DNA of 64,000 nucleotides from Mesorhizobium sp. WSM4311 (GTDB lineage Bacteria > Pseudomonadota > Alphaproteobacteria > Rhizobiales > Rhizobiaceae), in NCBI RefSeq assembly GCF_002295115.1, contig NZ_NSFV01000014.1, positions 1 through 64,000 of the forward strand, read 5' to 3'. How positions within the stretch are numbered: position 1 is the first letter of the stretch; each line of letters begins with the position of its first letter. This document shows positions 1 to 8,423 of this stretch, piece after piece. The position numbers and the translations under genes were made by a program. The notes under the pieces were generated by a model. The model saw only the letters and a list, made by a program, of their open reading frames with translations. It did no database searches and was not told where the DNA came from.

Positions 1-163
1 AGCTCCTGTCTTCCCAGATGCGCTCGACATGCGAGATGAAGCCGGGAACGAGCACGATATCGGCCGGGCCGCTGCCCATCGTCTGGTAGGCGATATGGAT
101 GCCGTCCACGGCGACATAGCGGGTTCTGGGCCTCCGCACCATCGCCTGGCACCATGTCTGCAT
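1..163 (-). pseudogene. Partial second copy of the alpha/beta-hydrolase domain (runs off the left edge)
   Basis: The minus strand is open from an ATG at 163 (another ATG at 140) to the window edge. From codon 12 on it reads PRTRYVAVDGIHIAYQ, the same as residues 240 onward of the regulator/hydrolase fusion at 5897-7459. Bases 1-127 are identical to 6613-6739 and diverge abruptly beyond. The duplicated part begins exactly where the hydrolase domain begins in the fusion, so the regulator half is absent. The reading frame continues upstream to a stop at 317-319 with unrelated sequence. This could be a rearranged fragment or the start of a stand-alone hydrolase; the 3' end lies outside the window, so the two cannot be separated here. 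Confidence 0.55.
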
Positions 164-221
164 GAACACCCACAACGGTGCTGATGCCCGATACGGCTGA
201 GCGCACGATCGATAGGGATAG

Positions 222-343
222 CCCTTTTCCTTCGGCGGCAACCAAATCTCGCCGCAGATGCCGGAGGGGACAAGGCGGATCCTGTTCGGGCTGATCGTGC
301 TGTTCGTGACGGCGGCTTATTTGCGGATCGTGGAGGAGCGGTG
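222..343 (+). pseudogene. Possible C-terminal remnant of a small-helix membrane protein
   Basis: The plus frame after a stop at 219-221 reads about 40 residues ending at the TGA at 341-343. It includes a hydrophobic helix (ILFGLIVLFVTAAYLR) preceded by PQMPEGTRR. The pattern resembles the last transmembrane helix of TauE/SafE-type (TSUP) permeases, but the stretch is too short to assign firmly. There is no credible start with a ribosome binding site, so it looks like the tail of a gene whose front was lost in the same rearrangement that left the hydrolase fragment next to it. It could also be chance coding potential. Confidence 0.25.
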
Positions 344-488
344 ACAAGGACCTTGAGCGGCAGGCCATGAATTTGTCGCCTGCGCGCTTCCAGATCCCAT
401 CAAAATACAATCAATTTCCAGAGGCTCGTCGCCTTTGCGGATTCGCCAATTATATTAGCTGTTGTTGAATTGTATTTGGCAAGCGCTA

Positions 489-512
489 CCGGGAGTAACT
501 ATTTCCTCCCGG
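489..512. promoter_or_regulatory. Inverted repeat CCGGGAG-N10-CTCCCGG
   Basis: Perfect 7-bp arms (489-495 and 506-512) flank a 10-base AT-rich spacer. The geometry fits either a small hairpin or a dimeric operator. There is no adjacent regulator gene, so its partner is unknown. Confidence 0.3.
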
Positions 513-587
513 CACTCACTTTCAACCCTTGCTTAACTGCGATGCTACATTCTGCAAATCGCAGGCAAGAAATTCAAGGATTGCTCG

Positions 588-866
588 ATGCAGGTCACCT
601 CGGACCTCACCGTTGCGATACGGAAGCTGCTGTCGGCCAGGAGCGGTGTTGCTGGCACCAGCCAGCAGACGTTCGTCAAAGCGGGCACAGCGCTGCGGAC
701 CGAGGCCCCGGTCATTCGTCCGGCCGCGACCGGCGACGAGGATGGCACGTTCGGCAGCTTTGGCCAGGCCCCCGAGACCGACGTGCCGGCTGCAGCGGGA
801 GGGATATATCAACGCACTGCTCGATGCCCCAGTGTTGCAGTCCATTCAATCTGGCCGGCGTGGTAA
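588..866 (+). CDS. Hypothetical 92-aa protein (weak)
   Basis: An ATG at 588 follows an AAGGA at suitable distance (574-578) and opens a 92-codon frame. No domain, signal peptide or membrane segment is visible, and no family is recognised. It sits in a region that otherwise looks like debris, and competing ORFs of similar length overlap it on both strands. It is listed only because its ribosome binding site is the best in the stretch. Confidence 0.2.
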   Translation: MQVTSDLTVAIRKLLSARSGVAGTSQQTFVKAGTALRTEAPVIRPAATGDEDGTFGSFGQAPETDVPAAAGGIYQRTARCPSVAVHSIWPAW

Positions 867-1108
867 TGCCCATATCGGTCTCCTTCGACCAATATGAATC
901 ATAAGCCGTCCATCAAAGGGATCCGCAATCCTTCAATTTGCGGACTGGCTTTGGCCCGGTGGCGGAGCAGCCACAGGGTGGACATTTCGGCCCACATGGA
1001 AAATGATCATGTTGCCATGCACAACACTGCAGTGCTCTGATCTCAACGAGAAAGCCTTAGCGTAGAAGCGGATCAACCGACCTCCGGGTCCAGCGAGCGG
1101 GGACGCAA

Positions 1109-2323
1109 ATGGACACACCAGAGAATGCGCAATTGCATCGCGACGCGGGCGGGCGACCCGGTCGATCGGCCGGCTGGCTTGCCCGCGCCGCCGTGTCGGC
1201 GGCATTCCTGGTCGGCATGGCTTTCAGCAGCACTGCGTTTGCGCAGGACCAGCAGCTACCCGTGGTGACGGCGGCCAAGCCGGTGGTCCGTGACATCGTC
1301 GAAGACGACGAGTTCGTCGGGCGCTTCGAAGCCGTCGACCAGGTCGCCATCCGTTCGCGCGTCAGCGGCTATCTGGACAAGGTCAGCTTCCAGGACGGCG
1401 CACTGGTCAACAAGGGCGACCTGCTCTTCACCATCGACCAGCGTCCGTATCAGGCGGCTTATGATGCCGCCAAATCGCAAGTGGATGTCGCCAAGAGTCT
1501 GCTCGAATTCTCCAAGATGCAGCTGGATCGCGCCGACGAACTCGCCAAGACCGGCAATATATCAACCGCGACGGTCGACGACCGCCGGCGGGAATACCTT
1601 TCGGCGCAGGCGCAGATGCAGGGCGCGACGGCTGCGCTGACGACCGCCAGCCTGAACATGGAATTCACCGAGATCAAGGCGCCCTTGTCCGGCCGCATCG
1701 ACCGCCGGCTGGTGTCGGTCGGCAACCTCGTGCAGCCGGATTCCACCTTGCTGACGACCATCGTTACGCGCGATCCGATCGACTTCTATTTCGACGTCGA
1801 TGAGCGCCTGTATTTCAGCTACGCCCGCGACGCGAAGGCGCGTGGCGGCACCATGCAGGAAGGCGCTGGCGGGCTCGAGGTGGTGGTTCGCGTCGCCGAC
1901 CGCGCGGAGGCGGTATTCAAAGGCAAGCTCGATTTTGCCGAGAACCGGATCGACAACGCGACCGGCACCATGCGGGTGCGTGCGACGTTTCCCAACGCCG
2001 ACGGCATTCTCCAGCCAGGCATGTTCGGGCGCATCAACGTGCCGGGGTCGCTGCCGCATAGCGGCGTGCTGGTGCCCGACGAGGCGATCGGCGCCGATCA
2101 GGATCGCCGCATCGTGTTCCTGGTGGATGAGGCCGGGATGGTTTCGGCCAAGCCCGTGCGCACCGGCCCGCTTCTCGACGGCTACCGCGTGATTCGCTCG
2201 GGCCTGGCCGGCGGCGAGACGATCATCGTCAACGGCCTGATGCACGCCAGGCCCGGCACCAAGGTGAAGGTCGAGATGGTGACGTTGCCGCCCAAGGCCG
2301 AGACCGCCGGGTTGCAGCAATGA
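1109..2323 (+). CDS. RND efflux periplasmic adaptor (MexE/AcrA type)
   Basis: A 404-aa membrane-fusion protein linking an inner-membrane RND pump to an outer-membrane channel. An N-terminal basic stretch and hydrophobic segment (about 22-45, ending AFA) form a signal peptide. The barrel-sandwich/lipoyl half-motif (VSGYLDKVSFQDGALVNKGDLLF, shown here by its ends near residues 80-105), an alpha-hairpin (about 110-175) and the second lipoyl half (IKAPLSGRID, near 190) follow in the usual order. GGGGA five bases before the ATG supports the start. Its stop overlaps the pump start by four bases (ATGA), so the two are co-translated. No outer-membrane channel or TetR-type repressor lies beside the pair, so the channel must be shared. 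Confidence 0.93.
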   Translation: MDTPENAQLHRDAGGRPGRSAGWLARAAVSAAFLVGMAFSSTAFAQDQQLPVVTAAKPVVRDIVEDDEFVGRFEAVDQVAIRSRVSGYLDKVSFQDGALVNKGDLLFTIDQRPYQAAYDAAKSQVDVAKSLLEFSKMQLDRADELAKTGNISTATVDDRRREYLSAQAQMQGATAALTTASLNMEFTEIKAPLSGRIDRRLVSVGNLVQPDSTLLTTIVTRDPIDFYFDVDERLYFSYARDAKARGGTMQEGAGGLEVVVRVADRAEAVFKGKLDFAENRIDNATGTMRVRATFPNADGILQPGMFGRINVPGSLPHSGVLVPDEAIGADQDRRIVFLVDEAGMVSAKPVRTGPLLDGYRVIRSGLAGGETIIVNGLMHARPGTKVKVEMVTLPPKAETAGLQQ

Positions 2324-5300
2324 GGTTCGCCCATTTCTTCGTCGACCGTCCGATCTTCGCATCGGTCGTTTCGATCGTCCTTTTGATCCTCGGCGGGATT
2401 GCCTATACCCAGCTGCCGGTCGCGCAATATCCCGAGATCGCGCCGCCAACCATTGTCGTTCGCGCGCAGTATCCGGGCGCCGACGCCGAGACGGTCGCAG
2501 CGACTGTGGCAACGCCGATCGAGCAGGAGATCAACGGCGTCGAGGGCATGCTCTACATGTCGTCCTATTCGTCGGGTGACGGAGCGATGGCGCTGACCAT
2601 CACCTTCAAGCTGGGCACCGATCTCGACAAGGCGCAGGTGCTGGTGCAGAATCGCGTGTCGGTCGCCGAGCCGCGCCTGCCCGAAGAAGTCCGTCGCCTC
2701 GGCATCACCACCACCAAGAGCTCGCCCGACCTGATGATGGTCGTGCACATGCTGTCGCCCGACAATACCTATGACCAGCTCTACGTCTCGAACTACGCCC
2801 GCTCGCGGGTGCGCGACATACTGCTCAGGCTGGACGGCGTCGGCGACCTCATCATCTTTGGCGAACGCGAATATTCGCTGCGCATCTGGCTCGATCCAGA
2901 AAAACTGTCCGCCCTGGGGATGACCTCGGGCGATGTGGTGCAGGCGTTGCGCGACCAGAACGTCCAGGTGTCGGGCGGCTCGATCGGCGCGCCGCCGACC
3001 AACACCGGCTCGGCGTTCGAGTACACGGTCACCACGCAGGGCCGCTTCAACGACGCACGCGACTTCCGATACGTGATCGTCAAATCGACCGACGACGGCC
3101 GCCTGATCTCGCTGCAGGACGTGGCGCGCATCGAGCTTGGCGCCAAGGATTACGTCACCAACTCCTATCTCAACGGCAAACCGGCGGTGGCGCTCGCCAT
3201 CTTCCAGCGGCCGGGCACCAATGCGCTCGCCGCAGCCGCCGAGATCCAGGACAAGATGAAGGAGCTTTCCCGCGACTTCCCGAAGGGGTTGAGCTACGAC
3301 ATCGTCTACAATCCGACCGAGTTCGTCGCCGAGTCGATCCACGAGGTCTACAAGACGATCCTCGAGGCGATGCTGCTGGTCATCATCGTCATCATCGTCT
3401 TCCTGCAATCGTGGCGCATGGCGATCGTGCCGATCGTGGCGATCCCCGTGTCGCTGATCGGCACGCTGGCGGTGCTTTTCGCCGCCGGCTTCTCGCTCAA
3501 CATGTTGACGCTGTTCGGCCTCGTTCTGGCCATCGGCATCGTCGTCGACGATGCGATCGTCGTGGTCGAGAACGTCGAGCGCAATATCGCCAGAGGGCTG
3601 GCGCCCAATCCGGCGGCGCACCTGACCATGGACGAAGTCGGAACGGCTGTTATCGCGATCTCACTGGTGCTGATAGCCGTGTTCCTGCCGACAGCCTTCA
3701 TCCCCGGCATTTCCGGGCAGTTCTACCTGCAGTTCGCGATCACCATCGCGGTATCGACGGCGATCTCGGCATTCAATTCGCTGACGCTCTCGCCGGCGCT
3801 GGCCGCACTGCTGTTCAAGCCGCATCACACTGCTTCGGCGCCGCCGCGCTTTTTCCTGGCGCGGTTCGGACGGGCGCTCGCCGACGGCTTCAATAATGGC
3901 TTTGACAGGCTCGCCCATTGGTATTCGAGCATCGTGCGCGTGCTGGTCGGCTCGTGGATAGCGATCGGCGCCATGCTGGCCGTTTTCGTGGCCCTCATCT
4001 GCGCCACGGGCTACATGGTGCAGGCGGTGCCGCGCGGTTTCATTCCGTCGCTCGACCAGGGCTATGCGATCGTCGTCGTCCAGCTGCCGGACGGCGCCTC
4101 GCTGTCGAGGACCGATGCGGTCATCCAGCAGGCGTCGCAGATCATCCAGAAAACGCCAGGCGTCGACTACGCAGTCGCCTTCGCCGGCTTCTCCGGCGCG
4201 ACCTTCACCAACGCCAGCAACGCGGGCGTAATCTTCGCTAGGTTCAAGCCGTTTGATGAGCGACTGAAAGCCGGCCAGTCGGCGACCCGGGTCATCGGCA
4301 ATCTGTTCGGCAGCCTGCAAAGCATCAAGGAAGCCTTCATTATCGCACTGCCGCCGCCCCCGATCCGCGGCGTCGGCAATGCCGGCGGCTTCAAACTCCA
4401 GATCCAGGAGCGCAACAGCGCCGACATGCGGCAGATCCTGGCGCTTGCTTACGAAATCGCCGGTAAGGCCAACAAGACTCAGGGGTTGACGGGCGTGTTC
4501 ACCACGTTCTCCGCGTCGAGCCCGCAATTCTTCCTGGCGATCGATCGCGACAAGGCGCGCATCCTGAACGTGCCGATCCCCAACATCTTCGAGACGCTGT
4601 CGATCAATTTGGGCACCGCCTACGTCAACGACTTCAACGCTTTCGGGCGCGTCTACCAGGTGCGCGCGCAGGCCGACCAGGCGTTCCGCCTCGATCGCGC
4701 CGACATCTTGAAACTAAAGGTGCGCTCGGCGACCGGCGCGCTGGTTCCGCTCGGCACGTTGATCGAGATCCGCGACGTCACCGGCCCGGCGCTGGTCCAG
4801 CACTACAACATGTACGTCTCGGTGCCGCTGCAGGGCAACGCCGCGCCCGGCGTCTCCACGGGCGACGCGCTGGCCTTGATGGAAGGGATCACGGCAAAGA
4901 CGCTGCCGGCCGGTACCTCTTATGAATGGACCGAGCTCGCCTATCAGGAGCACAATACCGGCAATGCCGCTGTCTATATCTTCGGATTGTCGGTGCTGTT
5001 CGTGTTCCTGGCGCTGGCGGCGCAATATGAAAGCTGGGTGCTGCCGTTCGCCATTGTGCTGGTGGTGCCGCTCGGCGTGCTCGCGGCGTTGCTCGGCGTG
5101 TCTTTCCGAGGGCTGGACAACAACATCCTCGTGCAGATCGGCCTCATCGTGCTGATCGGGCTTGCCGCGAAGAACGCGATCCTGATCGTCGAATTCGCGC
5201 GGCAGGCGCAGGAACGCGGCCTGTCGGCGGCCGCGGCTGCCGTCGAAGCCTGCCGGCTCAGGCTGCGGCCGATCCTGATGACCGCCTTCTCGTTCATCCT

Positions 5301-5529
5301 CGGCGTCGTGCCGCTGATGATCGCAACGGGCCCGGGCGCGGAAATGCGCCAGTCGCTCGGCACCGCGGTGTTCTCCGGCATGCTCGGCGTTACCTTCGTC
5401 GGCCTGTTCCTGACGCCGGTGTTCTACGTCACGCTCAGGTCGCTGTTTTCACGGCGCAAGCCCCGTGCCGAGGCCGAGCCCGAGCCTTCGGCGCCGGCAG
5501 AGGCGCCAGCGGAGACGGCTGCCGAGTAG
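2320..5529 (+). CDS. RND multidrug efflux pump, inner-membrane subunit (MexF/AcrB type, HAE1)
   Basis: At 1069 aa this is the standard size for a hydrophobe/amphiphile RND transporter, a proton antiporter that captures drugs or lipophilic compounds from the periplasm and inner leaflet. Visible hallmarks are the N-terminal FFVDRPIFA signature and first helix, two large periplasmic loops, and twelve expected transmembrane helices. TM4 carries [16 protein letters not shown], with the paired acidic residues of the proton relay, and [13 protein letters not shown] is the matching TM10 lysine motif. The C-terminus is a Pro/Glu/Ala-rich tail. It overlaps the adaptor gene by four bases. The substrate cannot be told from sequence. 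Confidence 0.95.
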   Translation: MRFAHFFVDRPIFASVVSIVLLILGGIAYTQLPVAQYPEIAPPTIVVRAQYPGADAETVAATVATPIEQEINGVEGMLYMSSYSSGDGAMALTITFKLGTDLDKAQVLVQNRVSVAEPRLPEEVRRLGITTTKSSPDLMMVVHMLSPDNTYDQLYVSNYARSRVRDILLRLDGVGDLIIFGEREYSLRIWLDPEKLSALGMTSGDVVQALRDQNVQVSGGSIGAPPTNTGSAFEYTVTTQGRFNDARDFRYVIVKSTDDGRLISLQDVARIELGAKDYVTNSYLNGKPAVALAIFQRPGTNALAAAAEIQDKMKELSRDFPKGLSYDIVYNPTEFVAESIHEVYKTILEAMLLVIIVIIVFLQSWRMAIVPIVAIPVSLIGTLAVLFAAGFSLNMLTLFGLVLAIGIVVDDAIVVVENVERNIARGLAPNPAAHLTMDEVGTAVIAISLVLIAVFLPTAFIPGISGQFYLQFAITIAVSTAISAFNSLTLSPALAALLFKPHHTASAPPRFFLARFGRALADGFNNGFDRLAHWYSSIVRVLVGSWIAIGAMLAVFVALICATGYMVQAVPRGFIPSLDQGYAIVVVQLPDGASLSRTDAVIQQASQIIQKTPGVDYAVAFAGFSGATFTNASNAGVIFARFKPFDERLKAGQSATRVIGNLFGSLQSIKEAFIIALPPPPIRGVGNAGGFKLQIQERNSADMRQILALAYEIAGKANKTQGLTGVFTTFSASSPQFFLAIDRDKARILNVPIPNIFETLSINLGTAYVNDFNAFGRVYQVRAQADQAFRLDRADILKLKVRSATGALVPLGTLIEIRDVTGPALVQHYNMYVSVPLQGNAAPGVSTGDALALMEGITAKTLPAGTSYEWTELAYQEHNTGNAAVYIFGLSVLFVFLALAAQYESWVLPFAIVLVVPLGVLAALLGVSFRGLDNNILVQIGLIVLIGLAAKNAILIVEFARQAQERGLSAAAAAVEACRLRLRPILMTAFSFILGVVPLMIATGPGAEMRQSLGTAVFSGMLGVTFVGLFLTPVFYVTLRSLFSRRKPRAEAEPEPSAPAEAPAETAAE

Positions 5530-5896
5530 GGTTACGAATTCGCCGTGTCGAGCGCGGCTTGTCACTCCAGAAAATCGGCACGGCGCGGCAACGGCCACGA
5601 CGGCATGGCTGAAGACCAAAAGCTCTGCCGTAAGCGACCTCGAATTGCTCGGCGTCGAGCGGGAGAGGGGCACGCCGGCCTTCGCCCTCGTGGGAGAGCC
5701 AGGCACCCGCAAATATGACATGGCCATTCAGGCCCGACCTGACCCACACCGTCGCCGGCTGAACGCGTCGTTCCAGGGATTGTTTTCGGGAGGTTCGAGC
5801 ACTAGAGGCGCAAAGCTGACGTTGAACTAGCGTGAGCGCAACGTGTCGGTCCGCAACCGACTGATCCGCGCCCGAGCCTACAGCCTGTCTCCGCTG
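5530..5896. other. Intergenic stretch after the RND operon
   Basis: 367 bases between the pump stop and the stop of the convergent SARP/hydrolase gene. No convincing gene, hairpin with T-run or repeat was seen. Confidence 0.4.
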
Positions 5897-7459
5897 TTAA
5901 GCAAGCGTCGGTTGATGCCCTGCCTTGCCCCTTACCATCCCCGCAATCCCCTCCAGCAGCGCCCTCTGCTCGCCCACCCAGAACCAGTGATCCTCTCCCT
6001 CCACCTCGACAAACCGCGCCCCCGCTATCCGCGCCGCCAGATACCGCCCGGCCTCGACCCGCACCGCCCGGTCACCCCTGCGGTGCAGCACCAGCGTCGG
6101 CGCCCTGACCTTTGACAGCAGCGGCCGCACGTCGGCGTCGCGCAGCGCCTGCAGCAGGCCGGCCACCGCGCCGGGGCTGGAGGCGGCCCGGAGCAGGCCG
6201 GCCCACCAGGCGCGCGCCTGGCGGTCGGAGGCCACGCTCGGTGCAAAGGTTTCGATTTCCGCCGGGCCACCCCAGCCGGCGAGCAGGCGCTGCTGCCACA
6301 GATCATATTGCGCCGAGGTGAGCGCGAAGGGATAGTCGGGCGCGCGGCTGCCCTTGGCGAGCGAGCCCCACAGGACCAGGCCGGTCAGGCGGTCGGGGTG
6401 GTCGACGGCGAAGCGGATGCAGCCCGGCCCGCCCTCCGAGGCGCCGACCAGTACGGCTTTGCGGCTGCCGGCCGCGTCCATCACCGCCAGTATGTCGCGC
6501 GCTGTGGCCTCGACGGTCGGGCGGGCGCCGACGCGGTCGGACAGGCCCATGCCGCGCCGGTCGAACAGGATCAGCCGGCCGAGCCGCGACACGGCACCGA
6601 GCCAGGCGCGGCAGCTCCTGTCTTCCCAGATGCGCTCGACATGCGAGATGAAGCCGGGAACGAGCACGATATCGGCCGGGCCGCTGCCCATCGTCTGGTA
6701 GGCGATATGGATGCCGTCCACGGCGACATAGCGGGTTCTCGGCATCTCCGCTTCGGCATCGCCGGCGCGCAGCAGAGCGAGCGTCGCCGGGTCGGGCGCC
6801 ACGCCGAGTTCGTCGCGCAGCAGCCGCATACAGGCCTCGCCCTGGCGCTCGGCCGCCGCCCGGTCGCCGGCGGCCAGATGGGCGCGGATCAAATGGCGGT
6901 GCGCGCTTTCGCTCAACGGGTCGAGGGCGGCAAGGCGCGTTGCGTGCATCACGGCGCCGCCCGCGTCGCCGCCGGCGATCCTGGCTTCCACCTGCCGCTC
7001 CAGCGCCTGCACCAGCCGGCTGCGCAAGGCCTCGCGGCGGAAAAACACCCATTCCTCGAATTCGGGACAATCCGGCAGCGCGAAGCCGGCGAGATAGTCG
7101 CCGGTGTAGAGGCCGGCGGCCTCGTCGAGCAGACCGGCATCGCAGGCATGGTCGAAGGCGATGGCGTCGGCCTCGACCAGGAGCCCCGGGCGCAGGCTGA
7201 GCGACGCCGCGCCGGCTGATATGATCTCCTCGCCGAACGCGATGCGGATCTTGTACAGCGTGCGCCGCAGGCGGGCGCGGGCGGCTTGCGCGTCGGCCTC
7301 GGGCCACAGCAACGTGGCGGCGACCTCTCGCGCCACCGGTCCTCCGGCCTCGGCAAGGTAGATGACAAGCGCGGCCGCCTTGCGCAAGGCGAGCTCTACC
7401 CGCCGCCCGTTCAGCCGGAACTCCGGAAAACCCAGAAGTCTGAGTTGTATCGGCTCCAT
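5897..7459 (-). CDS. SARP/BTAD-type transcriptional activator fused to an alpha/beta hydrolase
   Basis: A 520-aa two-part protein. Residues 1-95 form an OmpR-like winged-helix segment and about 96-235 a bacterial transcriptional activation (BTAD) repeat domain with ELGVAPDPAT at its end, as in AfsR/SARP regulators. Residues 241-515 are an alpha/beta hydrolase with VLVPGF near the oxyanion strand, nucleophile Ser341 in VGASEGG and a probable catalytic His491 (EGEDHWFW). The hydrolase half resembles those fused to adenylate cyclases and other signalling domains, so it may sense a small ester or act as a ligand-binding module. Residues 241-282 are duplicated exactly at the left edge of the window. 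It is divergent from the methyltransferase gene at 7655. Target genes are unknown. Confidence 0.88.
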   Translation of the reverse strand: MEPIQLRLLGFPEFRLNGRRVELALRKAAALVIYLAEAGGPVAREVAATLLWPEADAQAARARLRRTLYKIRIAFGEEIISAGAASLSLRPGLLVEADAIAFDHACDAGLLDEAAGLYTGDYLAGFALPDCPEFEEWVFFRREALRSRLVQALERQVEARIAGGDAGGAVMHATRLAALDPLSESAHRHLIRAHLAAGDRAAAERQGEACMRLLRDELGVAPDPATLALLRAGDAEAEMPRTRYVAVDGIHIAYQTMGSGPADIVLVPGFISHVERIWEDRSCRAWLGAVSRLGRLILFDRRGMGLSDRVGARPTVEATARDILAVMDAAGSRKAVLVGASEGGPGCIRFAVDHPDRLTGLVLWGSLAKGSRAPDYPFALTSAQYDLWQQRLLAGWGGPAEIETFAPSVASDRQARAWWAGLLRAASSPGAVAGLLQALRDADVRPLLSKVRAPTLVLHRRGDRAVRVEAGRYLAARIAGARFVEVEGEDHWFWVGEQRALLEGIAGMVRGKAGHQPTLA

Positions 7460-7654
7460 CGATCCGCACGCGGCCGCGCAAGGAGAGGACGTTGAGGGGA
7501 CGCCGGCCTTCTATCCACCCCCCGGTTTCGCGCCGATCCGGCCCGATCAACTCCCTTGGAGCGAGAAATGTCACCGGTCAATACATCAAGCCATCGCACT
7601 TCAGAACCGCTTGGCGGCTGCCGCGTCCCTGCCGCCGGGCATGGAGGCTGAGTC

Positions 7655-8290
7655 ATGTGCCAGACCTGCCTCTCCTGGTATGCGCGCTGCGTCGCCCCCT
7701 ATTTCGTCCATGCCGGCTGTTCGGCCGGCACATTCACGCGGATGCGCAGTCGCGTCATCCCGAGGGCTGAAGGTGTCGTCGTCGAGGTCGGCTTCGGCTC
7801 GGGCCTCAACCTGCCCTATTACGACGCCGCCAGGGTGGAGCGGCTGGTCGGCGTCGACCCCGACGGCACCATGCTCGGCCTCGCCGCGCCGAAGAGCCGC
7901 GCCATGCCCTTCGCCGTCGAATGCATCCGCGCCGGCGGCGAAAGCCTGCCTTTGGCCGATGGCATCGCCGACACGGTGGTCGTCACCTATGCCTTCTGCA
8001 CCATTCCGGACCCCGAGGCCGCGCTCAGCGAAATCCGCCGCGTCCTGAAGCCGACAGGCCGGCTGATCTTCATCGAGCACGGCCAGGCCGAGGGAGCGCG
8101 CTGCCGCCGCTGGCAGCAGCGGCTGAACCGGTTGTGGGGTTCGATCGCCGGCGGCTGCCACCTCAACCGCGATCCGCTGCGCCTGATCGGCGGGGCGGGT
8201 TTTCGCCTGCTCGAGGTGCAGCACGGCCGGTTTCCCCTGCCCCTATGGCAGTTGGGCAGCCACCACGCCGGCATCGCGGCCGCAGACTGA
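7655..8290 (+). CDS. Class I SAM-dependent methyltransferase (UbiE/PmtA-like)
   Basis: A 211-aa cytosolic methyltransferase. Motif I is VVEVGFGSGLN (about residue 40), followed by the acidic ribose-binding position in VGVDPDG. A post-motif LPLADGIADTVVVTYAFCTI and the RRVLKPTGRLIFIEHG strand are typical of the UbiE/COQ5-like fold. The N-terminal MCQTCLSWYARCVAP and a compact C-terminus are shared with small uncharacterised alphaproteobacterial methyltransferases sometimes annotated as phospholipid N-methyltransferases. The substrate is unknown. GGAGG seven bases before the ATG supports the start. It is transcribed away from the regulator/hydrolase gene, with about 195 bases between them. Confidence 0.88.
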   Translation: MCQTCLSWYARCVAPYFVHAGCSAGTFTRMRSRVIPRAEGVVVEVGFGSGLNLPYYDAARVERLVGVDPDGTMLGLAAPKSRAMPFAVECIRAGGESLPLADGIADTVVVTYAFCTIPDPEAALSEIRRVLKPTGRLIFIEHGQAEGARCRRWQQRLNRLWGSIAGGCHLNRDPLRLIGGAGFRLLEVQHGRFPLPLWQLGSHHAGIAAAD

Positions 8291-8423
8291 CCGGCCTGCG
8301 CCGGCCGCGCGTTCATTTGGCCGCTGGCCTTGCAGGGAACCCAGCCTGCAGCCTGCCCGGCCCAGGGTCATCTTGCCCCGTGCATCGATGTCGCGCCGCA
8401 CTTGCATGCCGCCATGGCCGCCC

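Larger units (their letters stand above)
344..1108. other. Gene-poor stretch upstream of the first RND operon
   Basis: No recognisable gene. Several overlapping short ORFs exist on both strands, but none resembles a known family; the best-supported one (588-866) is listed separately. A 7-bp inverted repeat lies at 489-512. The last 170 bases should hold the promoter of the RND operon, but no clear sigma-70 boxes were picked out. Confidence 0.5.

Noticed and set aside
470-904. 144-codon plus-strand frame in the left debris region
   Set aside because: Several equally long frames overlap on both strands; no ribosome site or domain.
2182-3621. 479-codon open frame antisense to the RND pump gene
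   Set aside because: Arg/His/Asp-rich composition of a G+C-rich shadow frame, no ribosome site, and the opposite strand encodes a certain RND pump.
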